Positions 47,509 to 59,405 of a stretch of 64,000 nt of DNA are shown one piece after another. The number at the start of each line of letters is the position of its first letter. Positions within the stretch are counted from its first letter, which is position 1. This DNA is from Lomentospora prolificans (taxonomy: Eukaryota > Ascomycota > Sordariomycetes > Microascales > Microascaceae): assembly GCA_029532625.1 (NCBI GenBank), contig JARFXM010000003.1, forward strand, positions 1,922,001-1,986,000, written 5' to 3'. A model generated the notes under the pieces. The model did no database searches. It had not been told where the DNA came from and was given only the letters and a program-made list of their open reading frames with translations. A program made the position numbers and the translations under genes.

Positions 47509-50500
47509 AAACTCTCAAGGTGTCTCGCCGCCAGCTCTCCATCCCTGAGCTAGTGAGGCAAGGGCCAAGCTAAGAGGGAAAGCTAGAAGCAAAGGAAGAA
47601 TGAAGGAAAAATTTTTTTTCTCCCACATTTTCTTTTCCCTTGCTGTTCGTCCACGTCCCATCGGCCCTGTCTCTCTCCTCGGTCTGTCACAGCGGGGCAG
47701 AATTTGCCAAAATTACTTCGTAACTGGGCTGACAAAACAATCCAGTGTAAGAATGATGATTGATGATTTCTGGGGCTTGACTCGAGTGGCAACACCCGGT
47801 CCGTTTACGGGTTCAAGCCAGAACAGCTTGGAGTTCAGGCCGTCTAGACTCTCCGGTTCGTCACCTTTTTGGAGGCCTTTTGGTGGGGTTCCGAGCTTCA
47901 CATCTCACACATCGGAATTGAGCTTTCCGTCAAATTGCCGGTCGGGACAAGGGCGAGTTTTCCCTCTCGGTATCGGTGTGCACTGCACCACTGTGCTCCT
48001 ACCTAGGCCAAGTAGTGCTAGTCGTAATTGGCACGGCACCAGTAAAGTGAAGTAAGCGCGGCAATCCTGCTGCCAGTCCTCGGTACGTACTCGATTTCAG
48101 AATTAAGAAGACGAGAGGGGGGCGTGGGTGGAGGTGAAAATTCGGCGAGAGAGCCCCATTAAACGTCATCGGCTGCGTCGTATTTCATAGGGCTATACTT
48201 TAGTATGGCCGACGTGCTCTCGATCACTCTTGGGGCGTTATCTCGGAAGAATTCTCGTAGTATCTTGGAAAATCATTGGGCCCCAGTCGTGGGGCTTTTC
48301 TGAGAGACCTTTTGGCATGTGAAGAATCTGGCGGTCACTAAGACTCAAGACTAGTAGAAGCCAGATCTTGGGTCATCTTCATAGAAAGTAGAGGTGGGGA
48401 TTATTTTTTTTTTGCCCTTCTTTTCTTGTCTTTGGCAATAATGTGCAGGCCAAAAAAGAGCTACAAATTTCATGCAACGTACCATTCACGATCATACGAG
48501 TAAGAGGGAAGGGAAAGGGCCACCACCGGTCACAGAAGAGATTTCGACTCTCGGTTCGACTCGGAGCCACTCGGCTCCACCCCCACCGCATGAGCTCTTT
48601 GTAAGACAAGACAAGCGGGTATATGCATCGTGGGTCTCCTATTCGTAGACCACCTTCCTCCATGGGTAGAGACTGGAATTACTGGGTTCTTTTGGGGGTC
48701 TTGGAGATCTTGGGGGGCCGAGGGGGCCCGATAGTAGACAGAAATGGAGCCGGAAGAAGTAACTCATTGGAGTTGCCGTCGCCGTGTTCCATGGCCGATG
48801 GGCCCTTTCGGCCGTGGGGAGCTTGCGGCCAGTCCCCTATGGTACGCTAAAACCCCGGACTTCGTAGTGGGTTAGCGTTGGGGGCCACATCGATGCGACG
48901 AACGTGGACGATTCAGTGGAAAATCAGACGTGTTGGGCTGGGCTGACGCGATCGAGCTCGGGAAGTCGGGGATTTGTCCATCCAACCCAGGTTTGCGCCT
49001 TGGCCTCGTGTTTTCCCCTTCCGATGGCTGTAAAACCGCTAGATACTGGAATACGGGGAAGATAACAGCATGGGGTAATAATTTTCAGGACGAACTAGTG
49101 TCATTACGATGGGGAGCGTGGCTCGAAGGGTTAATAACACGTCCAAGGCCAACTCTGGCGAGAATGGCGCAGCAAGTTTGCTCACTCCGGATTCTCCCGA
49201 GGAGTTTCGGAATGAGTTGGAAGCCATGGCCGGGTCACCGCAACTTCGCCCGCGAACCTGTTCCGAAATTCGGAAGACGGCTTGCTTTCCTGCAACACTG
49301 CGACGGGAGACGGAAAATTGTGTACGTACCCCAAACTTTACTGGATTAAAGATTTCAGAGCTGATTGCGAGGCGAAGGCTGAAGAGCTGATCATTGCCAA
49401 AACGACCATGATGCGTTTTCGTATGATGTATTTCCGATCTGGGGGAGGTTTGTCTAACCCTCTCCTCCACGGGGAGGAGGGGACTGTGCATCGCGCTGGC
49501 GATAGGCGGGATTGCCAAGGATTCCAATAACTTTTTTCTTCCTCTCTCTGACAAATATCATACGCGCATGCGGACGCAAAGCAGAGCATCGCGGTTTTGG
49601 GGCCACTTGGCTCGTCGACATGACTCGCTCTGAGAAATTCCGACTGCCGAAAGGAGAACATCGTTGTGGAAAACTCCTAGTAGACTGAATCGGCAGTTGG
49701 GGTCCCTTGCTAACCAGGCGCGTTCCTTGCATTGTTCATTCGCAGCGATTGCTTTGCTGGCTATTACTCATTTCCTCATTTCCGCTTCCTCCGAAGGGCG
49801 CCCAATTCTGCAACTGGAATACTTACTGGCAATGTTTCGAGTTTCGTCCTTTCCCAGATAGCCGGCGGTCAAGCCAGGCGGCGCGCCGTCTCCTTCGCTC
49901 CTCTCATCCGCTCTTTTATCAGCGCCTTTATCAGCGCCCTGTTCTTTCGCATTGTCGCTTATCCAACTCGTCGTGCTGGGGAAGTCCCCGGTACATATTA
50001 TCTGAGTCATCGGCACTTGCACTGATACGATGATGATGGTAGAGCACCTCATCAAGCAAAACACACCCCCCTCCCAACGCTGGCCCTTCCCCCCAACTTT
50101 ACTGGAGAGGCTCATGCTATGCGAGGGAGGGAAGTCTGACGCCTCCCCATGTGGATGACAACCGCCCAAACTATAGGGCAGGGTAGACCGAAAAACACCT
50201 CCAGATTTTCTCCACCTACCTACACGCCCCCCAAATGGTTTTGACCTCGGGATGAAGGAGACGGGGTCCGCTTTCCTGGAGGCTTTTACCTCTGCCCAAC
50301 CCCCCACCGGGTTCGCTCTCTCACCGAGGCTTCTCGGAGATACGGACTTTCCTCGGGTTAATGATGAACTTGTTCCTTCTCCAACTCCTCCAACGCTTCC
50401 CACGAGCTCTCTCTCCAAATATTCCCTGTCGCGACTCCACATAGTTTCGGTCAGTTCCCTCGGCGATTTTGCAATCTGGGGCGGTAAAGATGAATTTGGC

Positions 50501-52326
50501 AAGCGTGTTTGCCACCTTCTAATACCCGAGGTTTGGTAGCCACACATACCTTTTCGGAGCAAGGCATCCCCAAAGCAGAGATCGTGGCACGGGGACCTGC
50601 CGATAATCTTCCGTGACCTGCAGTCAATCCCACTCAATAGGACCGGGTTAGCCTCTTTTGGAGACCCCATGAATAGGTGCGATGGGCCAAGGGTCCACGA
50701 TAGTGGGAGCAGTGTAGGGGTGTCAGATATCAATCAGCTGTTTAGTGCGGTGCGTCGTCGATCTTTCCCGCACACGATAATGTGTCCTTTGAACCAACCC
50801 GACCTAATATATCGTGGCCGATTCACCTCATATCATCTGATACCAGATAAGGGTCTCTGACATGTTAGCCCGCCCGCAGAATCATTAGCCTAAAGCTTGC
50901 GATAGGTATTCGGCGGGAATACTCGCCGTGCTGCCATTTGAACCTTTGGACTAAGGCTGGGGATTGAGATGGCGCCAGGGGTCGGAACCGGGAACGTTTT
51001 ATCGAAATGCATGTGAATTCCCCGGGTTTTACAGTGTTTAAGCATTTGATGCTGTCACTCTCGGAGGATCGCTAACCAAATTCTCCAACACAACGGAATC
51101 ACATGCTCTCAGACAATACCATCAATGCAAGTTCTTGGAACTCGTGAAAGTAGGTGCCTTGGATGGCGACATTAAACCGTCTATAACCAGTCGAGATTTT
51201 AGAATGTTTGGTAGTCCCCGTTTCACTCCCCTAGCAAGACCTTAACCAAGACCTAGTGGAGTGTTCTTGGTAGCCCTACCTTATGAAGTCTTCCATCGAT
51301 CTGCTTCGAGTCTCTCTACTAAACCTGTGATGGCCGAGATTTTGTCTGAGTTTAGATAACTAATTAGGAAATTCGAAGCGCTGGCCATGGGCCACAGGGG
51401 GTTCTTCGGCGTGCCCAACGGAGGGTCCAGCAATTGATCGGATGGGGAAGGGCAGAGTAGAATGTTAGCGCAGGACCGTGGAGGGTTTGAACCGTATCGT
51501 CCAGGAGTAATTTAGGTAGGAGAAAGACCATTGAACATTGTCTGACGATTGACCCACCAAATCAATGCGCTAGCAGCACGATAAAATAGCATTGAACCTT
51601 GGATTCCATATCCCAGACGTCTCTCAAAGGTCTGTCCTCTGCTTGATGCCCCCTGATTCGTATGCGACGATGCTTTCTTGAGGGGGGAGTTCTCTCGCAA
51701 AAATAAGTATGAGTCGTCATCTTTCAGAACAGAGTCGCATCGTTGGGGCCCTATGTCGCAGAAGTTTTCCAAATTGAAAAACAAGATCAATAATGACGAA
51801 GACAACCCTGGAGCACTGAGTTGTGTTATTTTACTAGCAGGGCGCAACACTCCTATTCACAAACTACGAAGTAATAATAGGGGGTCGCGTCTTATCTCCC
51901 TTTCGAACAGATCCCCAGCTCCGAGCATATGTTTCTTCTGTAGAATCTTCGCCACCCTTATCGACTTGGAATTCCCCAGGGACCCCAAACGGAAGCGTCG
52001 GTTCCAGGTGCCAAGAATAGGTGGTGAGCAGGGGTCTCTGCCCGCGAGGAAGCTTTGCTTCGACACCCTCGCATTCCGACATTCCTCGAGTCCCACACTG
52101 CAAGGTACGAAGGTACACACAACATTCGCTCCTCTCTGTGATTGCCGCTCCACTTGTCGAAGAGGTTTGAGAAGACGTGGAGGGGGCTCGGGGCTGCGCG
52201 AAGAAAAGAGGAACCGCCCGTGGTCCCATTCCGGAGCTTGACCATCATTTCTGCACTCCACAGTGTCTATTTATTTGAGTTCTAAGGGGTACCGAGGCGC
52301 CATCTTGGAAGCAAACTTGGCTGGGT

Positions 52327-52338
52327 GTACGAAGGTAC
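52327..52338. repeat. Recurrent motif GTACGAAGGTAC
   Basis: One of several exact or near copies in the intergenic DNA. Others: 8085-8097 (as GTACCTTCGTACC), 52104-52116, 61033-61044, a tandem copy at 61852-61870, and variants near 35590, 52724, 57883. All lie outside genes. Known only as a pattern seen here. Confidence 0.7.
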
Positions 52339-55300
52339 GTATACGAGGGAGAAATGGGCTTTCGTGGAACCTGGGGCGGGTGCCAGCTTTCCCCATGCTT
52401 CCCAGCTCGGTGGAAACTGCCATTTCTTAGTTGGTTAGGGGTGCGCTTGTGAGCCAGCCAAGCGAAGTAAGGGGTTGATTGTGGTGAGTAGTATCGTCCT
52501 CTTACACTCCTCATTCGTAAATATTTCCATGTTCATAGCCTCTTTGCATGTACGGACGCAAGCAGGTCTTGCATTTCCTTCCGATGCAGGTAGGACCATA
52601 GACGTGCCACGGAGAACAAGGAGAAAAAAAAAAAAGAGAGAGAGAGCCCTAGTGTAGAGACAAAATTCAAACCCCCACGCGCTGGGTCTTCAAGCTCCAA
52701 TGCAGTTCTGGAGAACGGCGTCTGGTACGAAGTACACTGAATGTTTCCCTTTCGCCTGGTCCGGGGAAGCGGGAAGAGTCAGGGGGCCCAGGGAGCTGGC
52801 CTCTGGGGACACGAATTAGCAGCAACTGAACTGAGGCTCAGCACGCACGCCCCCCTTGCTCTCCGCATCTGCCCAGAAGGGGGGGAACCGGGAACGGGGA
52901 ACGGGGAGTCGGGTCATCGATAGGAGGAAATTACTTCGTACACAAGAGCCTGAGCTCAAAAGCAAGAAGAAGTGTCGGGGACGCTGGTCCGGGATTCCGT
53001 CTCAGGCCACTACACGCCCCTGAAGAGGGGGACTGGGAGAGAGAAATCGGGTTTACTTCCGTGAACAAGCAATAATACAAGCAATCCGTGAACGCGCATC
53101 TTTCCTGAGGTTGCGCGTCTAAGTGTCTGGGAGAGGAAAGGCTAGTTACAATTTGTGGATAGCTGATCAAGTCTAGCAATAATCTTCGGTTATTGGGTTT
53201 TCTACTCCGCTCTCCGCTTACCTCAAGGGCTCGCTCTGGCGCAACCTCCGGGGGCGATCTTGGTACTTGATAACCTCTCGGTATCTCTTCATGGACTGGG
53301 GCACGATAAAGCCGCGTTAGCAGAACCGTCCTGCAATCAGCTCAGAACTAGGAAGCTAAAGGGGAGTTGGGGTTGAAACTGAGAGATTCATCAACTTACA
53401 GGAGCCCTTTGGTAGCTGACGAACAGCCAGCGGAAGAATCAATGATCTCGCCTGTGCAACGTGCACATGCACCCAAATGGAATGCGATTTCCCCTTCCGC
53501 GCCCCCGCCCTCCCCCCTCAAACGGGGAAGGTTGAGAAATTAGCGTCTAGGACGATGCGCAGAGCATTACAAAAGCAATTGAGGTTTTGAGGGGCTCGCA
53601 GAGCCCTTCCACCGATTCCACACAAATTTTGGAGGCACAACACCTGAAGTATGGGGTGCGCTAGCGCAATGGCGTTATCAGTGGGCTTCCAGGAATGGCA
53701 GTTGTTACTGCTGGCCTCTCTTCACCCTCCACGGTCGCATTCGGACTGTGGAGATGAAAGGCCACCCTGGCATCGCTCTCAACTCTACCCGCCGGTAGGG
53801 ATTCACTTCAGAAACAGAGATGATTTTCTTTCGAACCTTGTCTGTGAGTACATTGCACTAGCAACCGAAGTAAGCGGGCCGACTGGGCTCGCCAGGAGAC
53901 CACGAGGAGAAGGAGTAATCGAGGGAGGAACAGCTCGAACCGGAGGAAGAGGCTTGCACAGAAGGCGAAGGTCCTTCAGTTCGGAACAGTGTTGTTGGTC
54001 CAGGAGGTCCAATGAGCTGAGACAACACTTGTACTCCGTACTCGCAAAGGCAGATTAATGTTTCGAGGTTACACGTTGTCCGGGATCAGTGGCCTTTGTG
54101 ACCGAGACACCAACTGCGAATTCTTGGAAGGGGAAGTAGCACGGCTGCATAATTTACGTGTGCGATACTTGGCATCGCCTGATGATCCAGGCCCGTTTGT
54201 CTAATAAGATTGATGTCCATCGTGCAATCCCTTCGGGGAGCATGCCGACCCCCATAATCCTGTCAGAGCACAAGCTGGGGAAAAGGTTTGCCACCCCACC
54301 CACACCCACCGGGATTTTGTTCCACGCACCGAAGGCCAGGCCAAGTTGACCCTCCCGAACGGCATTTTTTGCCTTCTTGTTCTTCTCTTGCTGCTGGAAG
54401 GATACGTATCCCCTTTCCAGCCAAATCAGCAAACTTTCTGGGGTCTGGGAGCGGAGTCGCGCGAATGTGATACCGTGCCGTGGGGTTTACCATGAGGACC
54501 CAGGTCCGGACACACTCTCCATCACTCCCTAATCAGATAGTAACCCCCACGACGCTCAACGCATAATTATCGACAATGGAATGGCAGGCGAGGGTCTTCG
54601 CAGCCCGAGCATCTCTATCGATGTCGTGAGCGAATTTCATTCTCTGACTGTTGCGGGCTGGACCCCCTTTCAACCTCGCTACCTCCGCTTTAACCCAGAA
54701 GTTCGGTAAGCACCAGTCAGCCCACGACGCTTGGCAGATGCCACCCCACGGAATCGCGATGGACTACCACATCAGATACCGAAACGTGAATGAAGGATGG
54801 GTGGTCAAAGCCAGGGAGCATTGTCAATATTCCGCCAAGAGCCAATAATTATTCTCTGTAACCTTGTCCCATCACGGGAGATTCCAATCCCAATATCGAG
54901 GAGAAAGATTGTAAAAAAAAAGAAATTTGCGGTTGGCGGGAAGTAGGGAACGACGCTCCTTGGATGGACCCACAGCCCTTCTCCATGTACGAGGCTCTCC
55001 GTGGACAAGGCCGAGCGTAGAACCATCTTCGTACTCAACTGAGACTGTCTCCACTTGACGCATCCACTGCGGCAAGGTACTCCCTTCAATCGCACAGAAA
55101 ACACCCAGATGCCAAATTTGAGTCTCCCGGGCACGTGTGTCTTTATTCCGCTAAATAATGTGTTCGTGAGTTTCCTAAGAGACACATGCAATAAAGACCC
55201 GAAAATAGCTACTACTCGACGCACGATCTTGGAGCCTGGGGAAAGCCTCGATATGTTAGGGCTGTGCAAGTGCTCGCTCATTCATACCGAACATAAATGG

Positions 55301-58100
55301 GCCTCTAATCTAAGAGACACTCGCTGCTCAAAAAAAAAAAAAAAATCCGGCGTGTGGACTATTTTTCGGTGAAGGCGGCCAGGTGAAAAGACAGCTGGAC
55401 GGCTCACTCAAGCTCTGCCGAATTCACAATGCCTAGTTCACTAACATGAAGCGCAAGACAGGCAGTGATTTTGCGGTCCCTTGACTCCGGCCCCGCCTTG
55501 GCGCCATAGGCCATGGGCCATTTATCCACCTGTCAGTCTGGCACTATTAGCTGTGGTCATTGGCTCGCGTTAGACGAGGGCGGAAGAGCGTACCCTATCG
55601 CACAAGCCGAGCACGTGTAAGACTCAAACCTGTCAAACTCGAGGCATTTTATGAAAGGGAGAGAGAGAAAAAATTAGCATTAGCCCTCCGATCAAACCTG
55701 GGCCACAATGTCAGCAGCCTTCTAACTGATCTCGGAAAGGTTCAAGCTGGGTGGACTCACCGTGATTAGAGCCTCTCGGCTATTGCTCTGCCCTGGGAAC
55801 GGCTGACACAGGTGATAATTGCCTATCTAATTCAACATCATAGATGGTTAATCTACGTGGTTTATGACGACAGACACGGACGGCTAGGGCAGGCACTTAA
55901 CCCGTATCTCCCACAGGGAAAATATACAACTCGGTGAGCGGGATCGAGATTGCCAATAGCAACCCGGAATGTCGTACAAGAGCCTCCTAAACATTGGTGT
56001 TTGCGTATTGTTTCCCCAAATGTTTAACCGCAATATTACGAGGCCCTATCGAGCGCCATTTCTGCAGTATTTTCCAACCGTGCCAAGTCACTGGAGAAAA
56101 TATTGAGGAGGAACAGCTTAACAAATGGCCCTCTTCCTGGCTCGTCCGCGGCTCTCGACGAGACCTCAATGGTCAGTAGTTGAACGAGTGGAACTTTTAG
56201 GGCTTTGGTTTTGATTTCTGCCTTATTTCGCCTACTCCGTGCCAATCGGTTTGACGATGGATTCCTACCATTGTACTGAGTAGAGTTTATGGGAACACCC
56301 TGGCACTTCCTAACGTCTCGTTCCAGCGAGGGGCGTGATAGGTGTATCCCCCTGAGTCGTTCCAATCTCAATGATGACTTGCCAACTTGAGGGATACCAG
56401 GGCGATGAGCCTCCCTTTGGATCGTTACTGGAACCGAGAGTGGTATTATCAAGGCTTCTTGACTAGGGCGGCCCCGGGCATGGGTTTGGATCAACCCTTG
56501 TGGATTGTCAGCCGGCCTGGCAGAGGACCTTCCTTTCCCGAATCCGGCTCGGAAATCATTGGATATCAATGGAGCTCCTACCCCAGGGCGGGAACAAATG
56601 CACTGTGGCCGTGCAAAAGCCCGAGACTTCTCGCCTATTGAAGTTGAGATTGACATTCTCCTGAATATGGAGAGACCTTGTGAACTCGTAGATGTGAGAA
56701 GGGCTCCGTCAGAAGTTGGCGTGGTATTGTGTCAGGCTGATGCCCTATCCAGGCACTATAGTGTGCAAGGTCGTCGCGCTGGCTCCATTCCAAAAGGTGA
56801 AATCCCTTGCTTCATCCCTATCGTTCTATACGCGTCTCGAGGACCCAGGCTATGCGATACGTGTGCCCACGCATTGTGATTAAATTCATGTCATGCACGA
56901 CGCACCATAAACGTCTCTCTTTTTGCTTTTGGCTCCCGAGAGGAGTATTGGTAAGTCGCCGTCTCGTTACTCAAGTCGACACAGGGGTGACCAATCCTAA
57001 GACGAAGTGCGCGATATGGCTTAGAGAGAAGACATGGTCATAAGTTATGAGACACCTCCCCACCAACACAAAGGAGATTGAAAATATCTGCCCCATACCC
57101 CAGGATTCCTTTGCACGCATGTTTGGTTCCCTCAGCTCAGCACATGCCTCATGAGCTCGGCGAATGTGAGGAACAGGAGGCTCCCCTCTGCCCCAGGACG
57201 AGGGGCCAGAGAAGGGTTGGAACCCCTGCTATGCGCCCCCAAATCTTGCTCATCACCACCCCCAGCAGAACCGGACCGTGGGTGTGTCATTGGTATCGTG
57301 CGTGTGCACCTGTCTGGTGGCCTAGGTGGTAGGTAAGGGTGGGCCTAGTCAGAGATTTGAGATGGGGGCGTATGCCGTATCTCAGGCTCTCCGCTGCCCG
57401 CTCTCTCTACCCCCCATCATTGATCCATCCGCCTTGACACCAGCCCTTTCACCTATGCACACCCCCCTCTCCCCCCCCCAAAAGAAAAAACCCCTCCTCA
57501 AGTCTTTCTCCAGCATGGACCTCCCGAACAGAAGGGAGAGTAAAGCCGAACAGGTACCCTCTCTGGGATCTTCCACCAGAATTTGCAGGGAACCTTAGGA
57601 TATCTGGTCATAGTACAAGAGTTGATTTAAATGTATATCTAAAGCTGCGGGAGCTATTTGCAGCTCCTCAGATCGAACATTGTAAGAAGCCAAGCTTGCA
57701 GGAAGAACTAACAAAGGAGAATCACCGTTCATGCGTTCGTTCGCCTTCTTTTTTTTTCTTTTCTTTTTTTCATAAACATCTTATCTTCCGTCGACAGACC
57801 GAGAGCAAGGCAGCCGAGTCGGGGCTCCTCGGGTGAGTTTGGCCGAAATCGCCCAGCAAAAAGGCCACGGCTCTAGGACGAAGTACGAAAGTACCGACGT
57901 ACCATGACTGTTCAACAGTGCCTGCTCGAGGCCAGTCCCCGCTTCGCCAAGGTACGTACCGAAAGCCCTGTTAGCCAGGGCCCATCCATGCCCCCCCTTC
58001 TCGCCGAGCCCCCGCCGTGCGATAAAAGAAAAAAAAAAAAAACGGGGGAAAAGAAAAAAGGGAAAATCTTAATGACACCCCGACCAGAATGGCTCCGACT

Positions 58101-58127
58101 CTCCACACCCCACCCCACACACCCCAC
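58101..58127. promoter_or_regulatory. Four CreA-type sites in front of creA
   Basis: Hexamers 58101-58106 (CTCCAC), 58108-58113, 58113-58118 and 58122-58127 (each CCCCAC) fit CYCCRS, the reverse complement of the CreA consensus SYGGRG. Four in 27 bases, about 340 bases upstream of the ATG, suggest autoregulation, which is known for creA in other fungi. The C-rich composition of the tract raises the chance rate. Confidence 0.55.
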
Positions 58128-58466
58128 CCCCTAACACTTCTCCCTTCACCCTCCCTCCTCAAAAATTCCTTTCATAAAAGCCTGCCCACGGCCCCGTTCC
58201 CTCCATCGACGAGACTCTCTTCCTTCCAGCATCACAACTCCAGGAAACTTCAACCCAGAAGTGAGAGCGCAACTAGGCTCCTCGACCTTGTCGAACTCCA
58301 GCCTTTACCAACAAACCATCCAGCAACTCCAGTGCACCAGCCTGACCGACTGTATTCGTCAGCATAACTACTAGCAACCTTTCATTCCTTCCGTCGACGT
58401 CACCGAAGGACTCATCTCCTGATCGGGCCTGTGACCACTCCAGTCAACGATCATAACCAGCTAACA

Positions 58467-59405
58467 ATGGCCACCTCCACGAATCTGAAGCCGAACGGGC
58501 CCGTCCCGAACGGTCGCCAGACCTCCGATGCTCCTACTGAGCTCCCCCGACCCTACAAGTGCACCATGTGCGACAAGGCCTTCCACCGTCTCGAGCACCA
58601 GACCAGGCACATCCGAACCCACACCGGCGAGAAGCCGCACGCCTGTCAGTTCCCCGGATGCAGCAAGAAGTTCTCGCGCTCCGACGAGTTGACTCGTCAC
58701 TCGAGGATACACAACAATGCCAACTCGAAGCGAGGAAATAGAGCCCATCAGCAGCTCCAGGCTGACAGCATGCTCCCCCCTCCTCCTCCCGCTCCCAGAG
58801 CTATCCGCTCGGCACCGACCTCGACGTTGGCCTCCCCCAACGTCTCGCCTCCTCAGTCGTACTCTTCGTACGCCGTGCCTGCTTCGCATGCTTTCCCTGG
58901 CGATGTCGCCATGTTCGCGAGGGATTCGCTCGCTCCGCACATGTACCGTCCCCAGCACTATCCTCCCAACCGTGGCCTCCCCACCTACCCCAGCAGCCAC
59001 TCTAGGACTTTTGGTGACTACGATCCTTTCGATAGCCATTACAGGAACTCTCGCCAGCCCAAGAGGTCGCGACCCAACTCTCCTATGTCCACTGCGCCTT
59101 CGTCGCCAACTTTTTCGCACGACTCGCTGTCTCCTACGCCTGATCACACTCCCATTGCTACCCCGGCTCACTCTCCCAGACTTCGACCCTACGTCAGCAC
59201 TGCTTTGGATCTTCCTCCCATCACAACTTTGCGAAACCTTTCGCTCCACCCTCAAAAAGGCCCCGTACTCGCCCCTATGGAGCCTCAGGTTGATGCTCCC
59301 GTCCAGCCTCAAGTTCCCGCCGTAAAAGGTGCAAGGAGTACCGGCATTTCTCTTGCCGATATCATCAACAGACCTGATCTGCCTAGACAATTGCCAATGC
59401 CTTGA
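58467..59405 (+). CDS. creA: CreA/CRE1-type carbon catabolite repressor (short form)
   Basis: One exon, 312 residues, ATG at 58467 in good context (ACAATGG); an in-frame GTG 12 codons earlier is not favoured. Two C2H2 fingers: Cys32, Cys35, His48, His52 and Cys60, Cys65, His78, His82, nearly identical to CreA/CRE1/Mig1 (LEHQTRHIRTHTGEKPHAC, SRSDELTRHSRIHNN). Further on come IRSAPTST...SPNVSPP, the regulatory stretch KRSRPNSP...SSPTFSHDSLSPTPDHTP, LRNLSLHP and STGISLADIINRPD, all in CRE1 order. CreA represses genes for alternative carbon sources, including plant-cell-wall enzymes, when glucose is present. Compared with CRE1 of Trichoderma (about 400 residues, from memory), it lacks the N-terminal DFSNLLNP part and the C-terminal tail after RPD. 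No intron or later frame restores them. It may be a natural short form or a second copy. Confidence 0.9.
   Translation: MATSTNLKPNGPVPNGRQTSDAPTELPRPYKCTMCDKAFHRLEHQTRHIRTHTGEKPHACQFPGCSKKFSRSDELTRHSRIHNNANSKRGNRAHQQLQADSMLPPPPPAPRAIRSAPTSTLASPNVSPPQSYSSYAVPASHAFPGDVAMFARDSLAPHMYRPQHYPPNRGLPTYPSSHSRTFGDYDPFDSHYRNSRQPKRSRPNSPMSTAPSSPTFSHDSLSPTPDHTPIATPAHSPRLRPYVSTALDLPPITTLRNLSLHPQKGPVLAPMEPQVDAPVQPQVPAVKGARSTGISLADIINRPDLPRQLPMP

Larger units (their letters stand above)
45100..58466. other. 13.4-kb stretch without a supported gene
   Basis: No domain, no convincing exon chain and no transposon was recognised. It is not AT-rich, so it does not look like RIP-mutated repeat DNA. Weak candidates: ATG frame 46823-47194 (+, 123 codons, Lys/Arg/Ser-rich); ATG frame 49109-49390 (+), whose first 70 codons look protein-like (TPDSPEEFRNELEAMAG) and end near a strong GTACGT donor; a 321-codon minus frame 50733-49768, opened by TTG, opposite a 95-codon plus frame 50252-50539. 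Composite homopolymers lie at 45.82 and 47.48 kb. Copies of the GTACGAAGGTAC motif lie at 52.10, 52.33 and (variant) 52.72 and 57.88 kb. The right end is the creA promoter and leader. Confidence 0.5.

Noticed and set aside
56660..56790. ADALSR string (retrotransposon RNase H-like) in a plus-strand frame.
   Set aside because: A six-residue match with no other reverse-transcriptase or RNase H motif nearby; likely chance.
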